Below the pieces are notes generated by a model, which searched no databases, was not told where the DNA came from, and saw only the letters and a program-made list of their open reading frames with translations. The translations under genes and the position numbers were made by a program. Below are positions 46,516 to 58,100 of a stretch of DNA of 64,000 nt, piece after piece (position 1 is the stretch's first letter; every line of letters starts with the position of its first letter). The stretch spans positions 96,312-160,311 of the forward strand of contig PUQB01000574.1 of the NCBI GenBank assembly GCA_003024785.1. The letters are read 5' to 3'. The DNA is from Selaginella tamariscina. Taxonomy: Eukaryota; Streptophyta; Lycopodiopsida; Selaginellales; Selaginellaceae.

Positions 46516-46779
46516 GAGAGTGTGGCCATACTAATAGTTTTGCTTTTGTCTTTGAGGACAAAGACTTTTATAAAGAGAATGAATGTTACGACCTAACGAC
46601 ACGCTTCATGTGATAAGGATCGATCTTAGTTGTGGAAAGTTTTAACTTCTTCACAAAGGTTGAAGAAGTAAACACATTCGTGCTTCTGGAGTTCAATAAC
46701 ACCTTGTTAACTTGTTCATTAATTTACAAGCAAATTGAATAACATTGCAAACTTTATATAAGTCGTATTTCCTAATAAC

Positions 46780-47783
46780 ACACTTCAACTCTCGAGCAAC
46801 TCAAGAACTTTTTTGGCAGCCTTGTCTCCAAAGCTATGCTCCGCATGTATATGTTTTCACAACTTTGTCCTTATACTTAGTGAATCATTCCCTTTTTTAG
46901 GACATTCACTAATCATATGATCATGATTTCCACAATTGAAGCAAGCTCCTCTATAGAGCTTTCGAGGCTTGAACTTTTCTTTAGCTCCTTTTCACATCTC
47001 TTGCTTGATCATCATTCACCACTGGTTCCACTTTTCTTATTAGTGTACAAAGATCGTTATAAGTCTTGTTAGGAGTAACCATCAATTGCCCTCATAAAGT
47101 ATTGTTCTTTAGACCATTGGCAAACAAGTAATTTTCTTTTGCTCTTCAACATCTGCCACATGAGCAAATAGCTTCTTCAGCTATTCCACATAATCAGAAA
47201 TGGATTATCCTATTGCTTCAAATTCATCATCTTTATAATGACAGCTTGAACATCATGTTCATGAGCAAATTTCTTTAAGAAAAGCTCTTTGAACGCTTTC
47301 ATTGTGGTTGATAATTGTTTTCCCATTAAGTTTTAAAAGACTAGCAACAGTGTTTTGCTTTCTCTTTAGTTGAAAGGTAATATGAAAAACAACATCATCT
47401 TCTCTGGTTATACAACCATTAAGAACCTTCTTCACTTTATTTAACTAGTTCAATGCTTCATCAAAAGTTCCACCTTTAAAAAATGAGATTTTTATTTTCT
47501 TAAATAAATTTTAATTTCTAGAATGAGAAGATGATTTTCCAACCTTTTAGCTTCTGTAGAACTTTAAAGTTCTTTAAAGACCATCCATAGCTTCTTTAAG
47601 AAACTCTAAACTAGAATAAATATTTCCAATTTCCTTTCCATTTTATTAACCAAAGAGTTATTAGGAACATATACTCTTCATTATCACATTGGAGTTCTTC
47701 ATTTAAGATGTTCATAAATTCATCGTTTTCTACATAAACATTCTCCTCCAAAACATGATCTTCTTCTTGATTTGCATGTGCCA
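46780..47783 (-). pseudogene. gag: Retrotransposon gag remnant with CCHC zinc knuckle
   Basis: Minus strand. A start ATG lies at 47783 (MAHANQEEDHVLEENVYVEN, rich in Glu and Asn). Broken frames then lead to KVEPVVNDDQARDVKR and the zinc knuckle CFNCGNHDHMISEC (46942-46902), which fits CX2CX4HX4C. Such knuckles bind element RNA in virus-like particles. A primer-binding site lies just upstream (47853-47841). No protease or reverse transcriptase follows on this strand; tandem repeats begin at about 46515 instead, so the element is truncated. Confidence 0.7.
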
Positions 47784-47840
47784 TGTTATGAAGGGGGTAT
47801 GAGCAAAATAACAAGGAGCAACAACACTAGGCGAATCTAT

Positions 47841-47853
47841 TCTTTGATACCAA
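47841..47853 (-). other. Primer-binding site for initiator tRNA-Met
   Basis: Minus-strand TTGGTATCAAAGA closely matches the TGGTATCAGAGC consensus complementary to the 3' end of plant initiator tRNA-Met. It sits 58 bases before the gag ATG, as expected just inside a 5' LTR. Confidence 0.75.
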
Positions 47854-47926
47854 GCCACGTAAGCTATAATTCACATAGGCAATGCTCCAAGTTCACCACT
47901 CAACCTTAGAGTCTAGAGACTCACCC
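47854..47926 (-). repeat. LTR end of the interrupted retroelement, inner piece
   Basis: The sequence outside the primer site should be the 5' LTR of the minus-strand gag element. Only about 70 bp remain before the inserted gypsy element begins at 47927. The rest resumes after 53891. Confidence 0.55.
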
Positions 47927-48448
47927 TGTCACGACCTGATACAGGATGCAGGATACAGGATATGCCTATAGGATATACCTACAGGATATGCCTGCAAGAT
48001 ATTCCTACAGGATATGCATGCAGGATATTCCTCCAAGATATACCTACAGGATATGCCTGCAGGATATTCCTACAGGATATGCCTGCAGGATATTCCTATA
48101 GGATATACCTACAGGATATGCCTATAGATATACTACATGATATGCCTAGAGGATAAGGGTCACTATTTTTAGCTCATGACTAGATTAGACTCATGACTAG
48201 ATTAGCTTGGAGTTGTGAGCATAAAAGCTCCGACCTAATTGTTGTACAATCAGTTACTATCAACACCAGTCTTTCTACAATTAATCTTGTCTTGTCTTTC
48301 TTGTCTTGTTTTGCTCCTTGCCTCCTGCTCTTGTCTTGTTCCTGGTTCCTAGTTCCTGTCCTGCTCCAGTTCCTGTCTTGCTCCTGTCCTTCAAGCTTCT
48401 TGTTCTCGGAATCCTGTCACTTCCTTGTTCCTAGATCATGACTTGACA
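47927..48448 (+). repeat. Left LTR with minisatellite
   Basis: 522 bp, 61 bp longer than the right LTR. The first 220 bp are an array of 12- to 25-bp units built on CAGGATATGCCT and CAGGATATTCCT, and its unit count differs from the right LTR. A short CTCATGACTAGATTAG duplication near 48172-48205 is also absent on the right. GCATAAAAGCTCC near 48220 could be the TATA region. Confidence 0.85.
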
Positions 48449-48499
48449 GTTTGATAGTAACTGCTTTCATAGCTTTCCAATTTCTAGCTACTTTTTTTC

Positions 48500-49510
48500 C
48501 TTGATTCTTCTCCTTCGTTTTCCTCCTTTTTTCTTTCAAATACCATTTGGCAATTTAGCTAGCACAATTTGTGTAGACATTGGCACGCATTCATTGCGCC
48601 AAGTGGTCACAGATCTGCAAGGTTCCACCAATGCGGCACATGCAACTGCTGATGCATCCTCCAAGGCTGCTGCACAGGCTCTCTCTCAAGCATCCGTGGT
48701 TTCCTCTCCATCGAACACTTCTTTGAAGCCGAAGATCAGCATGCCGGAAAAGTTCAATGGCAATCGTGCCATTTCAAGGGTTCCTTGAATCAGATTAGGC
48801 TTTTGATCCGCATGCAACCACGCCGTACTTGACTGATGCACAAAAGGTTGGCCTTTTGGCATCCCTACTAGTTGGATCTCCACGGGCTTGGGTTGCCCCT
48901 TTGCTGGAGTGTGACGACCCATTGATGGAAGACTTTGAAGGTTTCGTGGCTGCCTTTGAAGCTTGCTTTGGAGATCCGATAAGTACCATTCGCATGCACG
49001 AAGTTACAAAGCTCACACAAGGATCTCGACCAGCTTCCGTCTATGCATCCGAATTTCAGCAACTTTGCACGAACATTCCATGGGACGAGACTGCATTGAT
49101 TAACACTTCGTTTTGGGTTGAGGGATGACGTGAAGGACCTTCTCCTTACGTTACGGATGCCCAAACATTAGCGGAGATCATGCAACAGGCCGTTCGTTGC
49201 GACAACCGCTTGTTCGAGCGTCGTCAGGAAAAATCCCATCAGTTCTTGCAAACCAATCCTGCAGCTTGGTACATACTCCTGCGACACCTTCTGGAGTAGT
49301 TCCTATGGAGGTTGAGAAATACAAGTGTGGCTCACTTTTCCTGCTGAGAAGCAACGTCGCCGCAGTGAGAATCTATGTTTGTATTGTGGTGAAGCAGGAC
49401 ACAAGGCGGCAAAATGTCCTATTAAAGCCAGGAAGTTCAAGACGCGTGAAGTTGAAGCTGAAGTTCAGTCGGAAAACTTCAATGTTCACTTCGTCTAGGA
49501 GCCACAAGTT
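48500..49510 (+). pseudogene. gag: Ty3/gypsy gag remnant
   Basis: Broken frames give a gag-type capsid: KISMPEKFNGNR (about 48735), then LVGSPRAWVAPLLE, FEGFVAAFEACFGDP and MHEVTKLTQGSRPASVYASE (48870-49050), the retrotrans_gag fold signature. A zinc knuckle [14 protein letters not shown] (49376-49417) follows in another frame. Its former role was packaging element RNA. Confidence 0.8.
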
Positions 49511-49559
49511 GGACGTAGGTGCAGGCTCCATTGGTGTGCTCATACCATTCCATCACTCA

Positions 49560-49960
49560 AGTTTCTATACACATTCATCTCAATAATCGAGAGCTCAAGG
49601 AGTTTGCCCTATTAGACACTGGTGCAAATGCATGCTTCATGGATGACACTTTTGCAACTCAACATGGCATTTCGGTGGTGAAGTTGAAGCGTGTAGTTCC
49701 TGTAGAGGTGGCCGATGGTCGTCTGATTGCTTTGGCGCAGTTACCATGCTACCAAACCTCTCTCTTGCAGTCATGGCGCATTCAACTGTTCATTTCCTTC
49801 AACTTGATCAAGACTCGTCGACTCCCATCATTTTGGGCATGCCATGGTTCGTTGTTGCAAATCCTCATCGACTGGAGGTCTAGGACGCTCACGTTTTCCT
49901 CTCCGGCAACCAGGATCAATCCTGTACCTTCCTGTGTGCAGGATACATCCTGAGGCAATA
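49560..49960 (+). pseudogene. Retropepsin-type protease remnant
   Basis: An aspartic protease with the active-site motif LLDTGAN (Asp-Thr-Gly at 49615-49623), then MDDTFATQHGI and VEVADGRLIALAQ. It is in one frame across this stretch and would release gag and pol parts in a working element. Confidence 0.85.
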
Positions 49961-49987
49961 CAAGCTACAGGATTGACCATGCCTGTT

Positions 49988-50260
49988 CCTGTATCAGTGT
50001 TGAAGACTCCTCCTTGACAGGATTCACCTCATGTCAGTTCCTCAGCACATCCGCAGGCTCTCTCCACTCCTGTAAGTTTGCGGATTCCTGTACAGGGTTC
50101 TTCCAATCCTGTATCAGTGTCGAAGGTTCCTCCTCAACAGGATCCACCTCCTATTGGTTCGTCAGCACACTCACAGGCTCTCCTCACTCCTGTGCATCCA
50201 CGGACTTCTGTACAGGATTCTTCCAATCCTGTACACTTGTCAACATCCACACATGTTTCT
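49988..50260 (+). repeat. 120-bp in-frame tandem repeat between protease and RT
   Basis: Copies begin with CCTGTATCAGTGT at 49988 and 50108, exactly 120 bp (40 codons) apart, with a third partial start at 50228. Units carry CAACAGGATCCACCTCC, TCAGCACA and TTCTTCCAAT. The spacer is rich in Pro, Ser and Val codons and in the same CAGGA/TCCTG words that fill the LTR array. Confidence 0.8.
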
Positions 50261-50519
50261 CCCAATCCTGCCTCTTTTCATTACTCTTCTTCTGTTCCAC
50301 CCCCAAGATCCTTCCTCTTTTTCAATCACAGCTCCCTCCTTCTCCTCTCCGAGTTCTTACCACTACCATGCATGAACTTGCCACTGATCCTGCTCCTTTC
50401 CACTTTTTGCCTTTCAAGTAACTCCTACGTCCTCTTTACCTTTCCTGTTTTTCAATCTCCTTCTCCTACTCCTTCTCCTTCTCCTCCTTCCCTACCATCC
50501 AAGTATCACTCCTTTAGGA

Positions 50520-51830
50520 CGTTTTTGACAAGCACAAGGCTGCAGTTCTTCCTGTTCACAGGTCCTACGACTGTCCTATTGATCTTGTGGAAGGAAAGAC
50601 TCCACCGTTCGGACCGATTTATGCACTGTCACCTACAGAATTGGAGGTTCTTCGTCAGTACATCGAGAAAACTTGGCATCCGGCTTCATTCGTCACTCAA
50701 AGTCCCCTGCAGGAGCACCTATCTTCTTTGTCAAGAAGAAGATGGGAGTTTACGTTTGGTTGTGGACTACAGAGGTTTGAATCAAGTCACCATTCGGAAC
50801 GGTACCTTTGCCATTGATCCCGGAACTTCTCGATCGGCTGCAAGGAGCAAAGGTGTTCACGAAGATCGACTTACGAGGGGCTTACAATCTTGTACGGATT
50901 CGTCCAGGCGATGAGTGGAAGACTGCCTTTCGTACAAGGTATGGACACTTCGAGTACACGGTGATGCCTTTCGGACTTACCAATGCCCCAGCCGTGTTCC
51001 AACACATGGTGAACGACATCTTTCGTGACTTCTTGGACCAGTTTGTGGTGATTCTACCTCGATGACATTTTGATTTTCTCCAAGGACCAGGCACTCATGA
51101 CAAGCATGTACGACTAGTCTACAGAGGCTTCGAGCATGGCCTGTATGCGAAGTTGGAGAAGTGTTTTTCGACAGGGATACTGTGGAGTTCTTGGGCTACA
51201 TCGTCTCCTCTGCTGTTTCCATGGACATGCACAAGGTGAAGACTATCGTGGAGTGGGAGAGGCCCAAGTCTGTACGAGATACAATGTTTCCTTGGCTTTG
51301 CAAACTTCTACAGGCGTTTCATACAGGACTTCTCCAAGCGTGTACTTCCACTCACGGAACTCACCAAGCGCACAGAGTGTTCTCTTGGTCCGACAAGGCG
51401 GAACATGCATTCACAACACTCAAGGACGCCTTCACGACAGCTCCGATTTTAGCACATCCTGATCCTTCTCGTCCTTCTTCGTTGAAGCAGATGCCTCGGA
51501 TTTTGCAGTAGGATCTGTTCTATCACAAGTTGGAGAAGACAAGTTGCTTCATCCTGTAGCTTGTAAGTTCCTTTCGGCGGAGATCAATTACGAGATTCAT
51601 GACAAGGAACTCAAGGCCATTGTGGATTCGTTCGAGGAGTGGCGGCATTTCCTGGAAGGTGCTGCGCATCCTGTACAAGTTCTTACGGATCACAAGAACC
51701 TGGAGTATTTTCAAACGGCTCGAGTTCTCAGTCGGCGACAGGCTAGGTGGGCAGTTCCTATCACGTTTTGATTTCGTCATCATCTACAGGCCTGGTTTTA
51801 AATGGCAAGGCGGATGCATTGTCTAGGCGC
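50520..51830 (+). pseudogene. pol: Ty3/gypsy reverse transcriptase-RNase H remnant
   Basis: Motifs: KTPPFGPIYALSPTELEVLR (about 50595), [19 protein letters not shown] (50865 on), [20 protein letters not shown], and the catalytic YLDD at 51055-51066, which lies one base out of frame with the preceding block. RNase H shows [15 protein letters not shown] (about 51486), [20 protein letters not shown] (51586 on) and KADALSRR near 51810, again in several frames. Hallmark residues are present, but the polyprotein cannot be read through. Confidence 0.85.
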
Positions 51831-52059
51831 TCTTACCTTGCACCGACCCGGGCGATCCTGCATATGACTGTCAAAAGCAAGTGTTGTTGGGTCCTGATCG
51901 ACTTCGGCTTGCAGCACTACAAGTTCATCAGGCTCCAGATTCACACTCCTACAGGACATCCGTTTGCAGTTGGCTACAGACGACTTGGCAAGGAATGTGT
52001 TTTCACACATTAGTCCTGACATCAAAGTTCCTCTTCCTCCAGTTCCCGTACAGACTACA

Positions 52060-53130
52060 AGTTGTTTGCCATACAGGACGGACTCCTGTACCGGGAAGGT
52101 CTCCTGTACGTTCCTGTTGGTGTTTGCAGGACTCGTGTGGTACAGGATTGTCATGATACCCCGGCTACAGGACATTTTGGTGTGGCCAAGACAGTTGAGT
52201 TGGTGACTCGCAACTATTGGTGGCCTGCGAGGTTTTGTGGACAAGTTTGTACGGAGTTGTGACACCTGCAATAGGTCGAAGATGCCTCATCACACCCCTC
52301 TGGTCTTCTTCGTCCTCTTCCTGTTCCTTCTGCTCCTTGGAGATCCATTTCTATGGATTTCCTCACAGATCTTCCTCCTTCTCGTGGATTTGATGCAGTT
52401 CTTGTGGTGGTTGACCGTTTCACCAAACAGGCTCATTTCCTACCATGTCACAAGACTGCTACAGGCCAGACAACCCTGAGTTGGTGATCCGCAAGTATTC
52501 CGACACCATGGTCTTCCTGAGAGCATTGTTTCTATCGAGGCCCACAATTCATGTCCAAGTTTTGGCGAGAACTTCTCCGGAGTCTACAGGTTAAAGCGGA
52601 CCTTTCTTCAGGATACCATCCACAAACTGATGGGCAGTCAGAACGCACGATTCAGACCTTGGAGCAATATCTTCGCTGCTTCATCAGTTACCAACAGGAC
52701 AACTGGTTGGACCTTCTTCCAATGGCGGAGTTTGCCTACAACAACTCCGTTCACGCATCTACAGGCCAGACACCTTTCTTTGCTCTTACAGGCTACCATC
52801 CACGTTTTGACTTTGCTCCTCCTGCTTTTCCTTCTTCCGCTCCTGCAGTACAGGATCGTCTCCAGCATCTTCGTCAGGTACATAGGATCTCCGGGTTCAT
52901 CTTCAGCAGGCACAGGAACGGTACAAGCGTCATGCTGATGCTCATCGTCAACCGGCACCTGCATACAAGATTGGTGATCTCGTGTGGCTTCTTCGTCGGC
53001 ATATTCGCACCAACAGGCCTTCTTCTAAGTTGGATTTTCAACGATTGGGCCCTTACAGGATTGTGGCTGAGGTCAATCCTGTAGCTTTCCGACTCGAGTT
53101 ACCATCTATGAAACTTCATCCTGTGTTTCA
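52060..53130 (+). pseudogene. pol: Ty3/gypsy integrase remnant
   Basis: Zinc-binding region: HDTPATGHFGVAKTVELV then CDTCNRSK (about 52150-52280). Core: [20 protein letters not shown] (first Asp, about 52352). The second acidic position should lie in a DRGPQF motif near 52533, but a base appears lost there. YHPQTDGQSERTIQTLEQYL (Glu, about 52615) is intact. PMAEFAYNNSVHASTGQTPF follows. Confidence 0.85.
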
Positions 53131-53189
53131 CACCTCTTTGTTGGAGCCGTATCATCCTTCTTCTCTTCCTGGTCGTGCTTCTTCTCCTC

Positions 53190-53419
53190 CCCCTCCTGTG
53201 GTCATTGACGGTGAACCTGAGTACGAAGTTGCAGCCATCCTTGATTCTCGTCTTCATCGCCGCCAACTTCAATACTTGGTGGATTGGAAAGGTTATTTGC
53301 CTACCGATCGCACTTGGGAACCTGCATCCAACTTACTCCATGCTTCTTCCAAAGTTGCTGCTTTCCATCGGCATTATCCTGCTAAACCAGGTCCCAAGAC
53401 TCGTGGAACTCGTCCTTAG
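53190..53419 (+). CDS. Integrase-fused chromodomain
   Basis: In one frame to the TAG at 53417-53419: EPEYEVAAILDSRLHRRQLQ, then YLVDWKGYLPTDRTWEPASN and a tail HRHYPAKPG. This is the chromodomain that chromovirus-type Ty3/gypsy elements carry at the integrase C-terminus; it steers integration toward marked chromatin. The aromatic positions (Tyr, Trp, Trp) are present. It is the C-terminal piece of a broken pol, not a separate gene. Confidence 0.85.
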
Positions 53420-53430
53420 GGAGGAGGTGC

Positions 53431-53891
53431 TGTCACGACCCGATACAGGATGCAGGATACAGGAATACGGTTACAGGATATGCTATAGGATATACCTACA
53501 GGATATGCTGATGCAGGATATTCCTACAGGATATACCTACAGATATCCTATAGGATATGCTATAGGATATACTACAGGATATGCCTAGAGGATAAGGGTC
53601 ACTATTTTTAGCTCATGACCAGATTAGCTTGGAGTTGTGAGCATAAAAGCTCCGACCTAATTGTTGTACAATTTCAGTTACTATCAAACACAGTCTTTCT
53701 TTATGATTATTCTTTGTCCTTGTTCTTGCTTGCTCCTTGCCTCTTGCTCTTGTCTTGTTCCTGGTTCCTTATTCCTGTCTTGCTCCAGTTCCTGTCCTGC
53801 TCTCTGTCCTGCTCTTTGTTCTACTTCTGAGTCACGCTTCCTTGTTCTCGGAATCCTACTTACTTCCTTGTTCCTCGATCGTGGCTTGACA
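53431..53891 (+). repeat. Right LTR
   Basis: 461 bp, from TGTCACGACCCGATACAGGA to GGCTTGACA. It carries fewer CAGGATAT units than the left LTR, otherwise the two align throughout. It follows a purine tract. Confidence 0.9.
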
Positions 53892-54100
53892 CACCCCACT
53901 CAATAAGAAGAGAAGACTCTATGTCTTTACCCTTTGCCTTTTATAATAATAGCCATGGGCTATAATATGCTTAGGATATGCCTTAAGCTTAATATGGGAT
54001 GTCTTTAATATACTTTGAATATTCTCTTCTACTTCTAAATCTTATGTGGCAATGGGTTCATAACACGTGCCTTTTTTGTTTTCAAACTCATGTACGAGAT
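53892..54100 (-). repeat. LTR of the interrupted retroelement, outer piece
   Basis: Continuation of the minus-strand LTR beyond the insertion. Read on the minus strand, TATAAAAGGCAAAGGG (53948-53933) is a good core promoter placed before the inserted element and the primer site. The outer edge of this LTR was not found. Confidence 0.5.
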
Positions 54101-57000
54101 CATTTACAACCATTGTAGTTATGGTTTTCAATTTTAAATTTATCAACATCTACTTGTCATGACCTTGTATAATCATGAGGTTAGGGTTTCCATCATTCTG
54201 CACTTTGAGAAGGTTGCTAGGTTTAACATAGTTGACAAGAACATGATGCAACTCCTTGTTACTAGCAAAGCCATTTACCCATAACACGGGCAGCACACCA
54301 AAAAGTTTGTTAGCCCTAACCTTACGGAAGAAAACTTGTCATGCAATTACTACTCAAGTCTTACAAGAAGGTTTGAATATGTAGCATTCCTTTTAATTAA
54401 TCAATCCTTGTTCTTTCTAATCATAACACCATGAATCATAATTTATAATAAGAAAAGGAAAATAGAGCAAACTCTAGTATGATTCAAAATAATTATAAAA
54501 TTATTAAGTGAATGTGAGTGAACCTATCAACGGTTATAAAGAGTTTAATCCCCATCATTAATAAATTTAAATTTAAACTCCTTAAATTAATGTTTATTTT
54601 AAATTTAAATTAACATTGATATTATATAATATACGATTGACTAATAATACATGAACACATACAAGAGAGTTTTATGGTAGTAGCCTATTAAAACAATCAC
54701 AATTCGTATAATACGAAATGTAATTATATAGGTTTGGTGGTAATAAATTATATTAGTACATCTTATTATTAATGTGTTATGCAACTCTCAATATTAATAT
54801 AGGTGTACATCGTCATATGCTATGTCAATCATAATATTAATATGAATTTTAATATAGATACATTTTAATATTAATATGATGTCATAATTATTAATAAGAA
54901 TGATACAAGAAAAGGATGCATATGGCTTAATCATAAAAATGCACACTATATAAAAACTTAAGTCCATATTTACAAGACTGAATATATTTAAAGATCTCAA
55001 TCCAATAATAATAACATCAAGATTAGTAATAAAAGCATAATTATAACAAAATAAGAGTCAAGAATAAATCAAAAATTAATAGTAAAACAAAAATATATTA
55101 TCAAGAATAAAAGAAAAAAAATAAAATAGAATTGAGATTAAAACAAATATATCACCATAGATAAAAAAGAAAAGAAAAGAAAAAAAGAAAACTAAAATTA
55201 AAAGAGAAATATATTACTATAAATAAAATGTAATAAAAGAAAAGGAAATAAAACTAAAATTAAGAATAAAACATTTTGAAATTAGTATTAGACAAATTGA
55301 AAGTACTAAAGGGGATAGATTCAAAATATAATATTATTGAATTATGTTTACTTTATTAATATATGAACCAAATTATAAATAAAAATATTACATAATAATA
55401 AAAGGATATAAGTTCAAAATTTCAACTTCTCACTTACATTATGAAATGATTCACCTAAACTAATGAATATTTTTTTTTAATATGCCACTTAAATGAATTT
55501 GGATTTCCTTTCCTATTGTTTTTAGTTTTCATTTTTTTTATTTATAATACTATGTATATGTTTTTTAATTATAATCATTTTATGTTTATATTGCTAATAC
55601 GATATTGGGTTGGAGTCTATTTTTGCAATTAATAAAATAAAATGAATTTGAAATAAATTTTTGGCTATTTAATTACTAATTCAATAGGGTTTATCAAAGG
55701 TTGTAATAAAGATGTTTTGAATATAATTTATTCATTTCTCATTGGCAAATCCTTAGTAACAATTTGCCTAATTAATAAAGTGATATACTTTATTAGTATA
55801 AATGTTAATATTTAATTGTGTGCAATAATTTCAACATCTTTTTGATTGAGAACATATCTTAATATTTTATAATTCATCACTCTTTTGTAATCATTTAAAT
55901 TAACGAATATTATAAATTTATGAATGTTCTTCTTATTAATCCAACCCAATATATATAATGAAATGTGATTTTAGGTACCCATATCATTTATAAGTGAAAT
56001 AATTATTTAATTTTGTGGTAGGAGATTTAATGGATTCTTTTCATTTTTAAATATATTGTGATCTTAACAAATTATATGACATATTGGAGCTCTATAAGAT
56101 CTCGTGTCTCGTATTTAAAACAATGTTTTTTTAAAATAATAAACATTTATTTTATTGATTTTACCTTAAAATATTTTTATAAACAAATGGCTCAATGGAG
56201 TGTTTTAAATTAGACTTTCTAAATTTTAAAATATATTAATTATTTTTAATTCGATATTTATATTTATGATTTAAATGGGTATTAAGATGAATTAAATATA
56301 TTCCTTATACTTTGTATATTTAAATGTTAATTAAAGTGAATTAAATATATTCCTTATACTTACCATCAAGGTTGACGCAAATGGATTTAGCGAACGTGTT
56401 CTTGGTTCACAAACATGTTTTCGAAATTAATATTTAAAATATTAAAATGTTTAAAATATTTTAACATATTTAAATATTAAAATGCTGAGCAGATGCCTTT
56501 CCTAGGCAAATGCTACTTCCTCCAGCAACTAATGAAGTTTCCATTAGTTTTGGCACATCTTTTTTTTGGCATTTTTATAAACCCACACTTTCACTTCAAG
56601 AGGTACCTTTGTGTGAATGCGAATCCCTCCTCCTCTTAGATATAAGATTCCTTGATTTTTAAATATAATAAAATCTAACAAATATTATATGTATTTTATT
56701 ATTTATGTGAATATATGTATAATAAATATAATATTCAATATAGAATATATATACTATAGTATACTTTATAGTAATAGGAAATCAAAAAAATTGAATGTCT
56801 CATATATATAAAATTATTGATATAGATAATATATATGCACAAACATAAAATGTATGTATATTATAGGATGTGGGACACAAACACATATTGTATGTATATT
56901 TATAAGGTATTTTATTGCAAGGTTTGATTACATATTAAGATTTTATTAGGGTCATTTGGGGTCTATGTTTTGGTTTTAAATGTTTTTAAAATTATATGGA
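54101..57000. other. AT-rich intergenic DNA
   Basis: Very AT-rich, with A-rich tracts at 55040-55290 (AAAAGAAAAG runs) and a direct repeat at 56281-56360 (TTAA.ATGAATTAAATATATTCC twice, about 58 bp apart). I see no supportable gene. Confidence 0.55.
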
Positions 57001-58100
57001 TGTGATCCTTGGACGGTCAGGTTGCACCAAATCAAGTTTCAGCTAGATTCTAAGTGAGAGATTCATGCGTGACTTCCTTTAGGGCTCCTACATCCTAATC
57101 CCGTGAGATTTTTGTGATTTTGAGTTTGTTTTTGAGTTTTTGGTTATTCTCTAAGTTGCTACACACCATTGTATTGGTATTTCCATCTAAGTGTTGGGGA
57201 TTTCCATAGTTGTAGCAGTTGCCTAGATCAGGCATCTTCTATATGTTCTTCATGGCCTTCTGCTGGTTGCAACAATGGCATTTCTTGCTACTGTGTGGCT
57301 GTTTTGTCTCGCTCTCTCACCTATTGTATCCTCTTACGCATGTTGTCTTAGTCCATTGGTTTTAGTGAACCGCTACCATGTACCTTCTATTGAAGGGGAT
57401 GTGCCAACTATGGTTTACGTGTTTGCATAAGGCACTAGAACACGATATCAACTCATATTGCATTAGGTTTCAAGTGAGTGATCACTATTTAGTGGTCTTT
57501 AGATTGGCATCATTCAATAGGGAGACGAACTCTTAATGACATGTAAGGAGTGGAATGTGGTTTGGGATACGCATGTTGAATTCATTTACACGATGGTTTG
57601 TTTTTGGCTACAATTGATGCTAGTTGGTGTGGGTTATGCACTTCCTGGTGCTACTGTGGTTCTTTGGTGGGAGGAGTGTGTGTTTCAGATGATTCACAAT
57701 TGGCCTAACCTTGTGGATTGATCACATTGTGGACTGATCACATTTTGGGTAGCTCTAAGGGTGTTTTAGGTTTTTAATGGGCATTGGGTGGTGTGAGTTA
57801 GGCACTTCCTAGTGCTCTTTGGAGGACAGACTTGTGGACTTCTTGGGGGTTGGGTTGGGTTGGGTGCTGGTTCATGTGGGTTAGGCATTTTCTAGAGTGT
57901 GTGGTGTGAGTTGGTCTCATCCTCCTTGGCCTGCCAATGGTATACACAAGGGGCTTGGCTTTCTTGGAGTTTCATTTGGCTTTTGTTCTGTATGTTGACT
58001 TGGCTTATGGACTGGCATGCGACAATATCCTGGCATTAAAAGACTAGTAAAGGTCACTGAGTATCACTGAGTATTTGCGAGCTGGAGCTTCATGTCCAAA
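57001..58100. other. GT-rich, moderately GC stretch
   Basis: Plus-strand bias toward T and G, with recurring phrases (GTGGGTTATGCACTTCCTGGTGC, GTGAGTTAGGCACTTCCTAGTGC and GTGGGTTAGGCATTTTCTAG near 57620, 57795 and 57880, each about 20 bases) and a TTGTGGACTGATCACATT duplication at 57714-57750. Open frames are short. It may be a degraded repeat or transposon. I see no gene. Confidence 0.4.

Larger units (their letters stand above)
47927..53891 (+). mobile_element. Complete-length chromovirus-type Ty3/gypsy element, nested
   Basis: LTRs at 47927-48448 and 53431-53891 both run from TGTCACGACC to CTTGACA. The five bases CACCC occur on each side (47922-47926 and 53892-53896), a clear target duplication. 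The order is LTR, gag with zinc knuckle, protease, a spacer with 120-bp repeats, reverse transcriptase, RNase H, integrase, chromodomain, purine tract (GGGAGGAGGTG at 53419-53429) and LTR. Many single-base shifts break the frame. It interrupts the LTR of the minus-strand gag element. Confidence 0.9.

Noticed and set aside
47935-48140. CRISPR-like look of evenly repeated ~25-bp units
   Set aside because: Units are contiguous and degenerate without unique spacers, and lie inside an LTR with a matching copy at 53440-53590. It is a minisatellite.
50014-50914. 278-codon Pro/Ser-rich frame as an independent gene
   Set aside because: It is the protease-RT spacer of the gypsy element plus an out-of-frame reading of reverse transcriptase.
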